Below, one piece after another: positions 1-5,900 of a DNA stretch of 10,564 bases. Source of the DNA: Acidiferrobacter sp. (lineage in GTDB: Bacteria > Pseudomonadota > Gammaproteobacteria > Arenicellales > UBA868); contig NZKZ01000117.1 of the NCBI GenBank assembly GCA_002694065.1, positions 1 through 10,564 of the forward strand, read 5' to 3'. Positions within the stretch are counted from its first letter, which is position 1, and each line of letters opens with the position of its first letter. The notes under the pieces were generated by a model, which saw only the letters and a program-made list of their open reading frames with translations, made no database searches and had not been told where the DNA came from. A program made the position numbers and the translations under genes.

Positions 1-320
1 TGGCGGGCCTTGCAGGATTGATGATTGCGCCGATTACTGAAGCAAGTATCGGGATGGGCAACGAGATTCTGATCGTTGCATTCGTCGTGATAGTGATAGG
101 CGGGATAGGGTCGATAAAAGGTGCATTTGTCGGCGCTCTGGTTGTTGGTCTTATCGATACATTGGGCCGGTCTTTTCTCGACGATATGTTGAAGCTGGTG
201 CTTTCCAATCAGGCGGCAGAAACATCAGCGCCAGCGATTTCGGCAATGCTGATCTATATCCTGATGGCGGCCATTCTTTATTTCCGCCCACAAGGTCTTT
301 TCCCCCCAAGAGGACGTTGA
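1..320 (+). CDS. livH: LivH-type branched-chain amino acid ABC permease, C-terminal part (5' end off window)
   Basis: This is the C-terminal ~105 residues of an inner-membrane permease of the LivH family, one of the two membrane subunits of HAAT-type importers for branched-chain amino acids and related substrates. The reading frame is already open at base 3 and closes with TGA at 318-320; LivH proteins are usually close to 300 residues, so about two thirds lies outside the window. Visible family marks are the hydrophobic stretch ending in IGGIGSIKGAFVGAL, a following amphipathic segment, and a last membrane helix ending in YFRPQGLF, which matches the usual C-terminal RPxGLF of this family. 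The TTG/ATG codons at 18-23 are internal, not starts. The gene is first in the visible liv operon and its stop overlaps the ATG of livM by one base. The exact substrate cannot be read from this fragment. Confidence 0.93.
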   Translation, partial: AGLAGLMIAPITEASIGMGNEILIVAFVVIVIGGIGSIKGAFVGALVVGLIDTLGRSFLDDMLKLVLSNQAAETSAPAISAMLIYILMAAILYFRPQGLFPPRGR

Positions 321-1276
321 TGTCAGCTCGGGCAGATAAATCCGGCCGCTATTGGATAGCATTGGCCGGCGTACTGATTCTGTTCCTGGCGCCTTTGGCG
401 ATCAGTTACTGGGATCAGCCGTTTTATCTCGACGTCTTGATGCGGCTGATGATTTTGGCCATTGCAGCCATTAGTCTGAATCTTATTCTGGGTTACGGCG
501 GCATGATTAGTCTTGGCCACTCGGTGTATATCGGAATCGGGGCTTATGCCGTAGGAATTCCAGCGTACTACGATGAGTACAGCGGAATACTTCAACTGCT
601 GTTGGCGCTTGGTGGATGCGGGGTCTTCGCTTTAATCACCGGCGCGATATGTCTTCGTACCCGGGGCGCATATTTCATCATGATCACGCTGGCATTTGCC
701 CAGATGATGTACTTCACGTTCGTGAGTATCGAAGAGTATGGTGGCGATGACGGACTGGTCATTTATGCTCGGAGTGATTTCGGCGGGCTGCTTGATTTGG
801 AGAACAACGTCGTCCTGTATTACGTGATTCTCGGATGCCTGTTGCTTGCATTGCTTTTGGTGCACCGGATTGTGAATTCCCACTTTGGCATGGTTATTCG
901 TGGCACGAAGAGTAATGAGTTACGGATGCAGACGGTAGGGTTTCCCACCTTTCGCTACCAACTGAGCTGTTACGTTATTTCGGGAATGCTTTGTGGTTTG
1001 GCGGGTTGGCTCATGGGCAACTTTACTGGCTTTATCAGCCCAGAGATGATGGACTGGACCCGGTCTGGGGAGCTGATAGCGATGGTAATTTTAGGAGGCC
1101 CGGGCACTTTGTTCGGTCCCGCAGTGGGGGCCGCAATATTCATTCTTATGGAGACTGTCCTTTCCGAGATTACTGTCTATTGGCATTTGTATCTCGGATT
1201 GCTGCTGATTTTGGTGGCAAAGTTTGCCAGTAAAGGGTTTGGCGCATTGGCAGGCCGTATTCGAGGCGCGAGATGA
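320..1276 (+). CDS. livM: LivM-type branched-chain amino acid ABC permease
   Basis: Second membrane subunit of the importer, 318 residues, a normal length for short-form LivM. I chose ATG at 320 rather than the TTG at 317 because AAGAGGA (308-314) lies five bases ahead and the ATG overlaps the livH stop (TGATG). Hydrophobic segments recur through the protein (about residues 12-30, 36-57, 62-80, 92-112, 117-136, 164-182, 215-235, 250-278 and 285-302). Family marks are GYGGMISLGH at 58-67 (usual form GYxGxxSLGH), TRGAYFIMITLAFAQ at 114-128, GGDDGL at 141-146 (usually GGxDGL), and the cytoplasmic loop around 190-208 (GMVIRGTKSNE...VGF), which corresponds to the segment that docks on the ATPase subunits. 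The end overlaps livG by four bases (ATGA), indicating translational coupling. Pairing with LivH is established for the family; substrate specificity remains open. Confidence 0.96.
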   Translation: MSARADKSGRYWIALAGVLILFLAPLAISYWDQPFYLDVLMRLMILAIAAISLNLILGYGGMISLGHSVYIGIGAYAVGIPAYYDEYSGILQLLLALGGCGVFALITGAICLRTRGAYFIMITLAFAQMMYFTFVSIEEYGGDDGLVIYARSDFGGLLDLENNVVLYYVILGCLLLALLLVHRIVNSHFGMVIRGTKSNELRMQTVGFPTFRYQLSCYVISGMLCGLAGWLMGNFTGFISPEMMDWTRSGELIAMVILGGPGTLFGPAVGAAIFILMETVLSEITVYWHLYLGLLLILVAKFASKGFGALAGRIRGAR

Positions 1277-2022
1277 GTGAGCCGCTTCTCGAAGTCTCTG
1301 GACTGAGCCGCAGTTTCGGGGGTATTGCTGCGACCAGTGATGTCAGTTTAAAGATCTCGCGTGGTGAGATACATGCCGTGATCGGTCCTAACGGAGCTGG
1401 AAAGACGACTCTGGTGGCATTGTTGGCCGGAGAACTCGCAGCCGATTCGGGTACGATACGATTTCGTGAAGACGACATCACGTTAGACGCGACTCCGGCG
1501 CGGGCGCGGCGTGGCCTAGCTCGAACCTTTCAGGTTACCAGTATCTTTTCAGAGTTTTCTGCATTGGAAAATGTCGCTTTGGCGGCGCAGGCCCATACCG
1601 GTCACTCGTTCAGATTTTGGAAACCAGCGGCGGAAGATGCAGCGCTTCGCCAAGGCGCGCTGGAGGCCTTGCAAAAGGTTGGCCTTGGGGATGCATCAGA
1701 GCGCAACGCTGGCGAGATGTCCCACGGCGAACATCGTTTGCTGGAAATGGCTATGGCATTGGCGACTAATCCTGTAATGCTTCTGCTAGATGAGCCAGCA
1801 GCTGGACTGGGTCCCGAAGAGACCACCGCGATGGTTGGGCTTCTGCAAGAGCTCAAACAGGACAAGGGGGTGCTCTTGGTGGAGCACGACATGGATGTGG
1901 TTTTCGCTATCGCTGATCGGATCACCGTCATGGTGAGCGGAAAGACTATCGCTACGGGCAGCCCCACAGAAATCCGTAACGATGACCGTGTTCGTAAAGC
2001 TTATCTGGGTGAAGAGGGGTAG
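1273..2022 (+). CDS. livG: LivG-type ABC transporter ATP-binding protein
   Basis: Cytoplasmic ATPase subunit of the liv importer, 249 residues, normal for LivG. The ATG sits in the ATGA overlap with livM, with GAGG at 1263-1266 as ribosome-binding site. Visible motifs: Walker A GPNGAGKTT at 38-46, Q-loop Gln at 87 (ARTFQ), signature region MSHGE at 149-153, Walker B VMLLLDE at 168-174 with catalytic Glu174, and H-loop His205 in LVEHDMDVVF. The signature is not the canonical LSGGQ; divergence here (for example LAYGQ) is usual for LivG proteins, but MSHGE is further off. The C-terminal YLG ending is typical of LivG/LivF. In the complex it should pair with LivF beneath LivH/LivM. The family assignment is clear; a related urea or short-chain amide importer subunit is less likely because the cluster has LivM/LivF-type partners. 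Confidence 0.96.
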   Translation: MSEPLLEVSGLSRSFGGIAATSDVSLKISRGEIHAVIGPNGAGKTTLVALLAGELAADSGTIRFREDDITLDATPARARRGLARTFQVTSIFSEFSALENVALAAQAHTGHSFRFWKPAAEDAALRQGALEALQKVGLGDASERNAGEMSHGEHRLLEMAMALATNPVMLLLDEPAAGLGPEETTAMVGLLQELKQDKGVLLVEHDMDVVFAIADRITVMVSGKTIATGSPTEIRNDDRVRKAYLGEEG

Positions 2023-2028
2023 ATCGCG

Positions 2029-2730
2029 ATGCTTGAAGTCCGGGGACTACAGGCGTCTTATGGTGTCAGTCAGGCACTCTTCGGAGTTGATTTGGAGGTG
2101 GATACTGGCGAGGTCGTTACCCTGATGGGTCGGAACGGGATGGGGAAGACGACGACTGTCAACTGCATTATGGGGCTATTGCCAGTTAAGGCGGGCAGTA
2201 TTCGCATACATGGGCAGGAGATGGGGGGATTGCCGAGTTTCCGAATCGCTCAAGCTGGTGTCGGTCTGGTGCCGGAGGGGCGCCAGATTTTCCCGAATCT
2301 TACGGTGCTTGAGAATCTCCGGGTTACCGCTGCGAATCGCCAGTGTGTAGAGAAACCTTGGGAATTGGATCGAGTGCTGCAGATGTTTCCTGCCTTGTTT
2401 GAGCGCCGGCACAGTTTGGGGAGTTTGTTGTCCGGCGGTGAACAGCAGATGCTCGCAATTGGTCGTGCTCTGATGATCAATCCCACCTTACTTATATTGG
2501 ATGAAGCCACTGAAGGCTTAGCGCCACTGGTTCGTCGCGAGATTTGGTCGTGTTTGGTGAAGCTGAAGCAATCTGGGCTTTCTATTCTGGTGATTGACAA
2601 GAATGTAAGCGACCTCGCCCGAATAGCTGATCGCCATTTTATAATTGAGAAAGGCCGTACGGTCTGGGTTGGTGATTCCAGTGAGTTGCTTTCCGGAGAA
2701 GATCTGAAACGCCGTTACCTGGGGGTATAG
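2029..2730 (+). CDS. livF: LivF-type ABC transporter ATP-binding protein
   Basis: Second ATPase subunit, 233 residues, a standard LivF length. The start at 2029 is preceded by AGAGGGG (2013-2019) at nine bases spacing and lies six bases after the livG stop. Motifs: Walker A GRNGMGKTT at 34-42, Q-loop region VPEGRQIFPNLTV from 81 (the family has the VPEGRxIFPxLTVxENL pattern), canonical signature LSGGE at 134-138, Walker B LLILDE at 154-159, followed by ATEGLAP. The H-loop histidine is absent: the sequence reads LVIDKN (188-193 region), with Lys191 at the histidine position. LivF proteins commonly carry Gln there (VEQN), so loss of His is a family trait, but Lys is a further variant. It is the last gene of the visible operon; no further plus-strand gene follows before the convergent acyl-CoA genes. 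Confidence 0.96.
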   Translation: MLEVRGLQASYGVSQALFGVDLEVDTGEVVTLMGRNGMGKTTTVNCIMGLLPVKAGSIRIHGQEMGGLPSFRIAQAGVGLVPEGRQIFPNLTVLENLRVTAANRQCVEKPWELDRVLQMFPALFERRHSLGSLLSGGEQQMLAIGRALMINPTLLILDEATEGLAPLVRREIWSCLVKLKQSGLSILVIDKNVSDLARIADRHFIIEKGRTVWVGDSSELLSGEDLKRRYLGV

Positions 2731-2735
2731 ACCCC
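2722..2735 (+). other. Small hairpin enclosing the livF stop codon
   Basis: GGGGT at 2722-2726 is complementary to ACCCC at 2731-2735, leaving a four-base loop (ATAG) that contains the TAG stop of livF at 2728-2730. No T-run follows, so it is not a standard intrinsic terminator. It might protect the 3' end of the coding region or be chance; the stem is only five pairs. Confidence 0.3.
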
Positions 2736-2838
2736 GTTCTGATCATGCCGTCGTAGACCCAGGCAAGTCCTGACTGTCAGTCAAGTCAAGGCATGTCTGA
2801 ATCAGTTGCTTATCGTATTTTGTACTGTGGTAGACGAA

Positions 2839-2873
2839 CTGGGGATGACTCTACTTGGAGGATTAATCCCCAG
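2839..2873. repeat. Inverted repeat in the livF-dehydrogenase intergenic region
   Basis: CTGGGGAT (2839-2846) is perfectly complementary to ATCCCCAG (2866-2873), an eight-pair stem with a 19-base loop. A second, overlapping perfect palindrome, GGATTAATCC, occupies 2860-2869, so the two structures compete. No T-run follows on either strand. It lies in what would be the 3' untranslated part of the liv transcript. No gene is convincing in 2731-2955: the only plus-strand frame there (ATG at 2793) is a composition-poor frame that runs into the convergent gene. Confidence 0.4.
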
Positions 2874-2920
2874 GATCAGGCTGGAAGGCAACGATCCATT
2901 CCGATGAGCGCTGATACAAC

Positions 2921-2950
2921 AGTCCGGTACGGGCGTGGCCGGACTTTTCT
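2921..2950 (+). terminator. Probable rho-independent terminator of the liv operon
   Basis: AGTCCGG (2921-2927) pairs perfectly with CCGGACT (2939-2945) around an 11-base loop, and the descending arm runs directly into TTTTCT (2945-2950). The T-run is short, so efficiency may be modest. It sits about 190 bases after the livF stop and just before the convergent stop at 2956. Read on the minus strand, the same stem is followed by GTTGTATC rather than a T-run, so it fits the liv operon better than the dehydrogenase operon. Confidence 0.55.
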
Positions 2951-2955
2951 GTCAA

Positions 2956-3816
2956 CTACTCCTTCCAGCAGTAAAAACCTTTTCCTGACTTTTTTCCAAG
3001 CAGGCCATCACGCACCATTTCCTGCAGCAGCTTCGGGGGTTCAAATTGCGATGAGCCCAGTTTCTCATGGAGATATTGTGCTATTGCCAGTCTGACATCC
3101 AGGCCAACCAGGTCGGTCAGACGCAAAGGGCCTATCGGGTGCCGATAGCCATGGACCATGGCAGCATCAATATCAGCGGCAGAGGCCACTCCCTGCTCCA
3201 GCATGCGGATTGCCTCCAGTCCCAATACGACCCCTAGCCGGCTACTGGCGAACCCGGGTGAATCGCTGATGAGCACAACCTCGCGATCCATTTGTCTGCC
3301 AATTTCGCAAACCCGATCGACGATTTCTGATGCACTCTTTTCTCCGCGAATCACCTCAAGCAGTTTGATAATGTGCGGAGGATTGAAAAAGTGCATGCCA
3401 ACCACGCGGTCAGGAGACGGTATCCCTGAGGCAATCTCGGTAATGCTTAACGACGAGGTATTGCTTGCAAGCACCGTTTCCTCCGGGACACTGTCGGCAA
3501 CCTGGCGAAAGAGATCCTTCTTCAGATTGATGTCTTCCGGGATGGCCTCGATCACCAGTCCCGCGTCTTCTACTCCATGCTCTACTGTCATCGCGGGGGT
3601 TAGCCGCTCAAGTGTCCGCACTCTGTCGGCGTTTGTGATCTTGCCGAGTTCAACCCCTTTGGACAGGGTTTGTTCGACAGCGGCCATCGCCGCCTCAAGG
3701 GTGGATTTGTCCTTGTCATAAAGACGTGTGTTGAATCCAGCGAGTGCGCTGATGTGGGCGATTCCTTGACCCATTTGACCCGCTCCCAGCACTGCAATGT
3801 TGGGACTTGGGATCAT
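2956..3816 (-). CDS. 3-hydroxyacyl-CoA (3-hydroxybutyryl-CoA-type) dehydrogenase
   Basis: Single-function NAD-dependent dehydrogenase of 286 residues, the usual length for the 3-hydroxybutyryl-CoA dehydrogenase group, expected to oxidise a 3-hydroxyacyl-CoA to the 3-oxoacyl-CoA in the cytoplasm. The N-terminal Rossmann domain begins at once with IAVLGAGQMGQG (GAGQMG at 11-16) and an acidic Asp34 after strand 2. Catalytic-type residues visible are Ser121 in SNTSS, His142 in GMHFFNPP and Glu154 in KLLEVI. The conserved Asn of the PGFxxNR motif is Ser192 here (PGFASSRL). The C-terminal helical domain has GYRHPIGPLRLTDLVGLD (223-240) and ends GKGFYCW. Start at 3816 was chosen because the ATG overlaps the upstream crotonase stop as ATGA and begins the Rossmann fold directly; no Shine-Dalgarno sequence is seen, which fits translational coupling. 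The open frame upstream to 4065 is a shadow within the crotonase gene. Physiological substrate is unknown. Confidence 0.93.
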   Translation of the reverse strand: MIPSPNIAVLGAGQMGQGIAHISALAGFNTRLYDKDKSTLEAAMAAVEQTLSKGVELGKITNADRVRTLERLTPAMTVEHGVEDAGLVIEAIPEDINLKKDLFRQVADSVPEETVLASNTSSLSITEIASGIPSPDRVVGMHFFNPPHIIKLLEVIRGEKSASEIVDRVCEIGRQMDREVVLISDSPGFASSRLGVVLGLEAIRMLEQGVASAADIDAAMVHGYRHPIGPLRLTDLVGLDVRLAIAQYLHEKLGSSQFEPPKLLQEMVRDGLLGKKSGKGFYCWKE

Positions 3817-4592
3817 TTGGGTGTTTTGTTGCCACGTTTTCGTTCCAGAAAAGCGGTCATCCGTTGCATTTTGTCGGGGTGTTCGAAAAGGACCGCTTGG
3901 CTTTGGGCCTCTCGGTCCATAGCGGCTTGATTGTCCAGCAGGAGCCCTTCGCTGATAAGGGACTTCGCATGACTGACGGCAATATTGCTGTTGGCCATGA
4001 TCTGTTCCGCTATTTTTTTTGAAGTGGAGATCACTTCGGCATCGTCGACCAGTCGGTTCGCCCACCCAAGGTCCGCTGCTTCGGCAGCATCGACCAGCCT
4101 GCCTGTGTAGATCATCTCCCTGGCTTTGCCGATACCAATCAGCTTAGGGAGTCGAAAACAGCCTCCTGCGGCCGGAATGATTCCCAAACTGACTTCGGGT
4201 TGACCAATACGCGCCGAATTCCCGACAACCCGTATATCGCAGGCCATCGCCAATTCGCAACCGCCACCCAGTGCCCAGCCTCGTACCGCCGCAATGGTTG
4301 GCGAGGGGAATGCCTCGATTTCATCAAACAACGTGGCATTAATTTTTTTGAGTGCGTCTTCTTTTCGCCGCTCAAGGAGTTCGCTGATATCAGCACCACT
4401 GATAAAACTCTTGTCGCTCCCCGTAAAGATAATAGTTGGTATTTCGTCTCGGCTTGCCAGGGTATTCAAGAGATCACGGATCTCGTTGACCATTTCCTGA
4501 CTCAGGGCATTGCGTGTTTCCGGGCGATTAAACTGACAGATCACAGGCCCGTTGACCGGTGATTCAACAAGTAGCGTTCTGTATTGATTCAT
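3813..4592 (-). CDS. Enoyl-CoA hydratase/isomerase (crotonase) family protein
   Basis: Crotonase-fold protein of 259 residues, standard for a monofunctional enoyl-CoA hydratase, which adds water to trans-2-enoyl-CoA. Family marks: FNRPETRNALS at 21-31, SGADISEL at 65-72 (first oxyanion-hole segment), RGWALGGGCELAMACD at 104-119 with Glu113, and QPEVSLGIIP at 131-140 with Glu133. Both glutamates used by true hydratases are present, which favours hydratase over pure isomerase activity. Unusual is AAGGCFRLP (141-149) where GAGGTQRLP is common. Start at ATG 4592 gives the usual family N-terminus (MNQYRTLLVES); a TTG at 4634 would add 14 atypical residues. No Shine-Dalgarno sequence precedes the ATG, but a TATACT box ends six bases ahead of it. 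It is the first gene of a two-gene operon, coupled by ATGA to the dehydrogenase. Aromatic-ring or fatty-acid catabolism are both possible. Confidence 0.92.
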   Translation of the reverse strand: MNQYRTLLVESPVNGPVICQFNRPETRNALSQEMVNEIRDLLNTLASRDEIPTIIFTGSDKSFISGADISELLERRKEDALKKINATLFDEIEAFPSPTIAAVRGWALGGGCELAMACDIRVVGNSARIGQPEVSLGIIPAAGGCFRLPKLIGIGKAREMIYTGRLVDAAEAADLGWANRLVDDAEVISTSKKIAEQIMANSNIAVSHAKSLISEGLLLDNQAAMDREAQSQAVLFEHPDKMQRMTAFLERKRGNKTPK

Positions 4593-4598
4593 GGAGAT

Positions 4599-4604
4599 AG
4601 TATA
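4599..4604 (-). promoter_or_regulatory. Candidate -10 box for the crotonase-dehydrogenase operon
   Basis: On the minus strand TATACT occupies 4604-4599, one mismatch from TATAAT, and ends six bases before the ATG at 4592. Transcription from this box would begin at or within a base or two of the ATG, giving a leaderless mRNA; this agrees with the absence of a Shine-Dalgarno sequence. No good -35 hexamer is seen 16-18 bases upstream, so an activator or chance occurrence must be considered. Confidence 0.35.
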
Positions 4605-4689
4605 GCTAGACCTGTTTTTGGATCCGCGAGGCAATGCCCGTGGCAGGATCTGGTGAGTTTCATTGGCGAGAGGCCCTCAACCATTTGGT

Positions 4690-4722
4690 TGTGGATCTTG
4701 GCCACAGGGACAAAGCTATAAT
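4690..4722 (+). promoter_or_regulatory. Candidate promoter with overlapping inverted repeat for the efflux genes
   Basis: TATAAT at 4717-4722 is a perfect -10 match and points toward the adaptor gene, implying a leader of roughly 85 bases. No convincing -35 element is found at 16-18 bases. Instead the inverted repeat TGTGG (4690-4694), seven bases, CCACA (4702-4706) covers that region, with a neighbouring CAACC/GGTTG repeat at 4678-4691. These may be a regulator site, but no regulator gene is adjacent. The -10 contexts of the two divergent promoters share AGCTATA (4714-4720 plus strand, 4607-4601 minus strand). Confidence 0.45.
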
Positions 4723-4801
4723 CCACGCCTTATTTTGGCCTAGTTGCCGGCGCTCGGACTCGTCGAAGCAGAGTGTGGAGTGTCAACCTTATCTGGTGAG
4801 A

Positions 4802-4818
4802 ATGGGGTAATGAGTTGA
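4802..4818 (+). promoter_or_regulatory. Ribosome-binding site and two nested two-codon mini-ORFs at the adaptor start
   Basis: ATG GGG TAA spans 4802-4810; its last base begins ATG AGT TGA (4810-4818), whose stop overlaps the TTG start of the adaptor (4815-4817). The GGGG at 4804-4807 stands seven bases ahead of the TTG, a good Shine-Dalgarno spacing, while GGTGAG at 4795-4800 stands nine bases ahead of the ATG at 4810. The arrangement could act as a translation-reinitiation element, or it could reflect a one-base sequence error. Confidence 0.4.
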
Positions 4819-5888
4819 GAAAGTCTGTTGTCGTTGCGTTCGCCCTCGTTTTGATCGTGGGACTTTGGATTGGATCAGGTCTTTTTTCAGAGCACGAAGG
4901 AACACCCGCCCCGGTCAGTGCGACTGCAGTGCCGTCTGCGTCCGTCCAACCACCGTCTGTGCAGGTCCAGACACTTCAGGCAAGTTCTGTCGCGCAGGTG
5001 CTGCATCTGATGGGGGTTACCGCTCCCATGCGTCAGGTAGATGTGCCGGCCCAAACCAAGGGGACCGTCGCGACATTGCAAGTCAAAACAGGGGCCCTCG
5101 TTGAAGAAGGACAGTTGCTGGCGCGTATCGATATGGGCGACCGAACAGCAAGATTGCGCGAGGCGCAGGCGTTGCTGGAACAGCGACAGACCGAATATCA
5201 GGCCGCAACCCAGCTTTCAAGGAAGAATCTTCAGTCGGCAACGGAACTGACCCGCTCCCAGGCGCTGCTGGATTCTGCCAAGGCAAGCCTGGAAAGCATT
5301 CGCTTGGATATCCGCAGAACCCAAGTGAAAGCTCCCTTTGCCGGGGTGGTCGAGCAGCGGTTTGTTCAGTTGGGTGACTATCTTGATATCGGTCATAAAG
5401 CGTTCAGATTGCTGGATCTGTCTAAATTGAAAGTAAAGGGGCAGGTGGCAGAGCGCGAGGTATCACGGTTGAAGCCCGGTATGCCCGCTGAATTGAGTTT
5501 TGTCGGCGGCCAGCGTCTTCCGGGTGAAATTACTTTTATCGCGCGTGCCAGTGATAGCGCCACCCGCACCTTCATGGTGGAAGTCACGGCAGACAACCCG
5601 GGGTTGTCAGTCTCAGCAGGGATGACCGCCAAGATCAGCCTGGATCTCGGTGACCGCAGGGGGCATCGCCTCAGCCCTGCTGTATTGACGCTGGATGATG
5701 AGGGGCGGGTCGGCGTCAAGGTCATTGACGACAATGCTACGGTACGGTTCATGCCGGTCGAGCTGATCGCAGACAGCCCCGAAGGCATGTGGCTCGGCGG
5801 TTTGCCGGACTCTGTCGAACTCATCACGGTAGGTCACGAGTTTGTATCGGTCGGGCAACGCGTGACCGTAAGCCGCAGTGTGCAATAG
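4815..5888 (+). CDS. RND efflux periplasmic adaptor (membrane fusion protein)
   Basis: Adaptor of a tripartite efflux pump, 357 residues, normal for the HlyD/AcrA-like family; it links the inner-membrane RND transporter to an outer-membrane channel. Residues 1-24 form a positively charged start plus a hydrophobic segment (MRK then VVVAFALVLIVGLWIG), an uncleaved anchor or signal peptide; no lipobox cysteine is present. The proline/serine-rich linker (29-48) is followed by the split lipoyl domain (about 76-106 and 169-201, with VKAPFAGVVEQRFVQLGDYL), a coiled-coil hairpin between them (about 108-168), a beta-barrel (about 205-278, SAGMTAKISLDLG), and a membrane-proximal domain from LSPAVLTLDDEG onward. 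TTG at 4815 is the first possible start, since an in-frame TGA lies at 4797; later starts would cut into the N-terminal anchor. The gene is 12 bases from the RND gene, so both are one operon. Pumped substrates are not predictable. Confidence 0.93.
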   Translation: MRKSVVVAFALVLIVGLWIGSGLFSEHEGTPAPVSATAVPSASVQPPSVQVQTLQASSVAQVLHLMGVTAPMRQVDVPAQTKGTVATLQVKTGALVEEGQLLARIDMGDRTARLREAQALLEQRQTEYQAATQLSRKNLQSATELTRSQALLDSAKASLESIRLDIRRTQVKAPFAGVVEQRFVQLGDYLDIGHKAFRLLDLSKLKVKGQVAEREVSRLKPGMPAELSFVGGQRLPGEITFIARASDSATRTFMVEVTADNPGLSVSAGMTAKISLDLGDRRGHRLSPAVLTLDDEGRVGVKVIDDNATVRFMPVELIADSPEGMWLGGLPDSVELITVGHEFVSVGQRVTVSRSVQ

Positions 5889-5900
5889 CGCGCGCTGACC

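Noticed and set aside
2763..2790. Small symmetric sequence TGACT-GTC-AGTCA with flanking CAAGTC direct repeats, considered as an attachment site or insertion-sequence scar
   Set aside because: The arms are only five to six bases and no transposase, integrase or target duplication is present nearby.
2793..3095. Plus-strand frame of 100 codons after livF
   Set aside because: It overlaps the 3' end of the convergent dehydrogenase, resembles no family I recognise, and crosses the likely liv terminator at 2921-2950.
3158..3721. Plus-strand frame of 187 codons
   Set aside because: It lies wholly antisense to the dehydrogenase, whose family motifs are unambiguous; its Ser/Ala/Thr-rich composition is typical of a shadow frame.
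3817..4065. N-terminal extension of the dehydrogenase frame
   Set aside because: The extra 83 residues lie inside the crotonase gene, look like out-of-frame translation, and precede the point where the Rossmann fold starts normally.
4593..4634. TTG start extending the crotonase by 14 residues
   Set aside because: The ATG at 4592 gives the usual family N-terminus, and the extension would run through the -10-like box.
5393..5827. Minus-strand frame of 144 codons within the adaptor gene
   Set aside because: Antisense shadow of a well-supported adaptor gene, with no recognisable domain.
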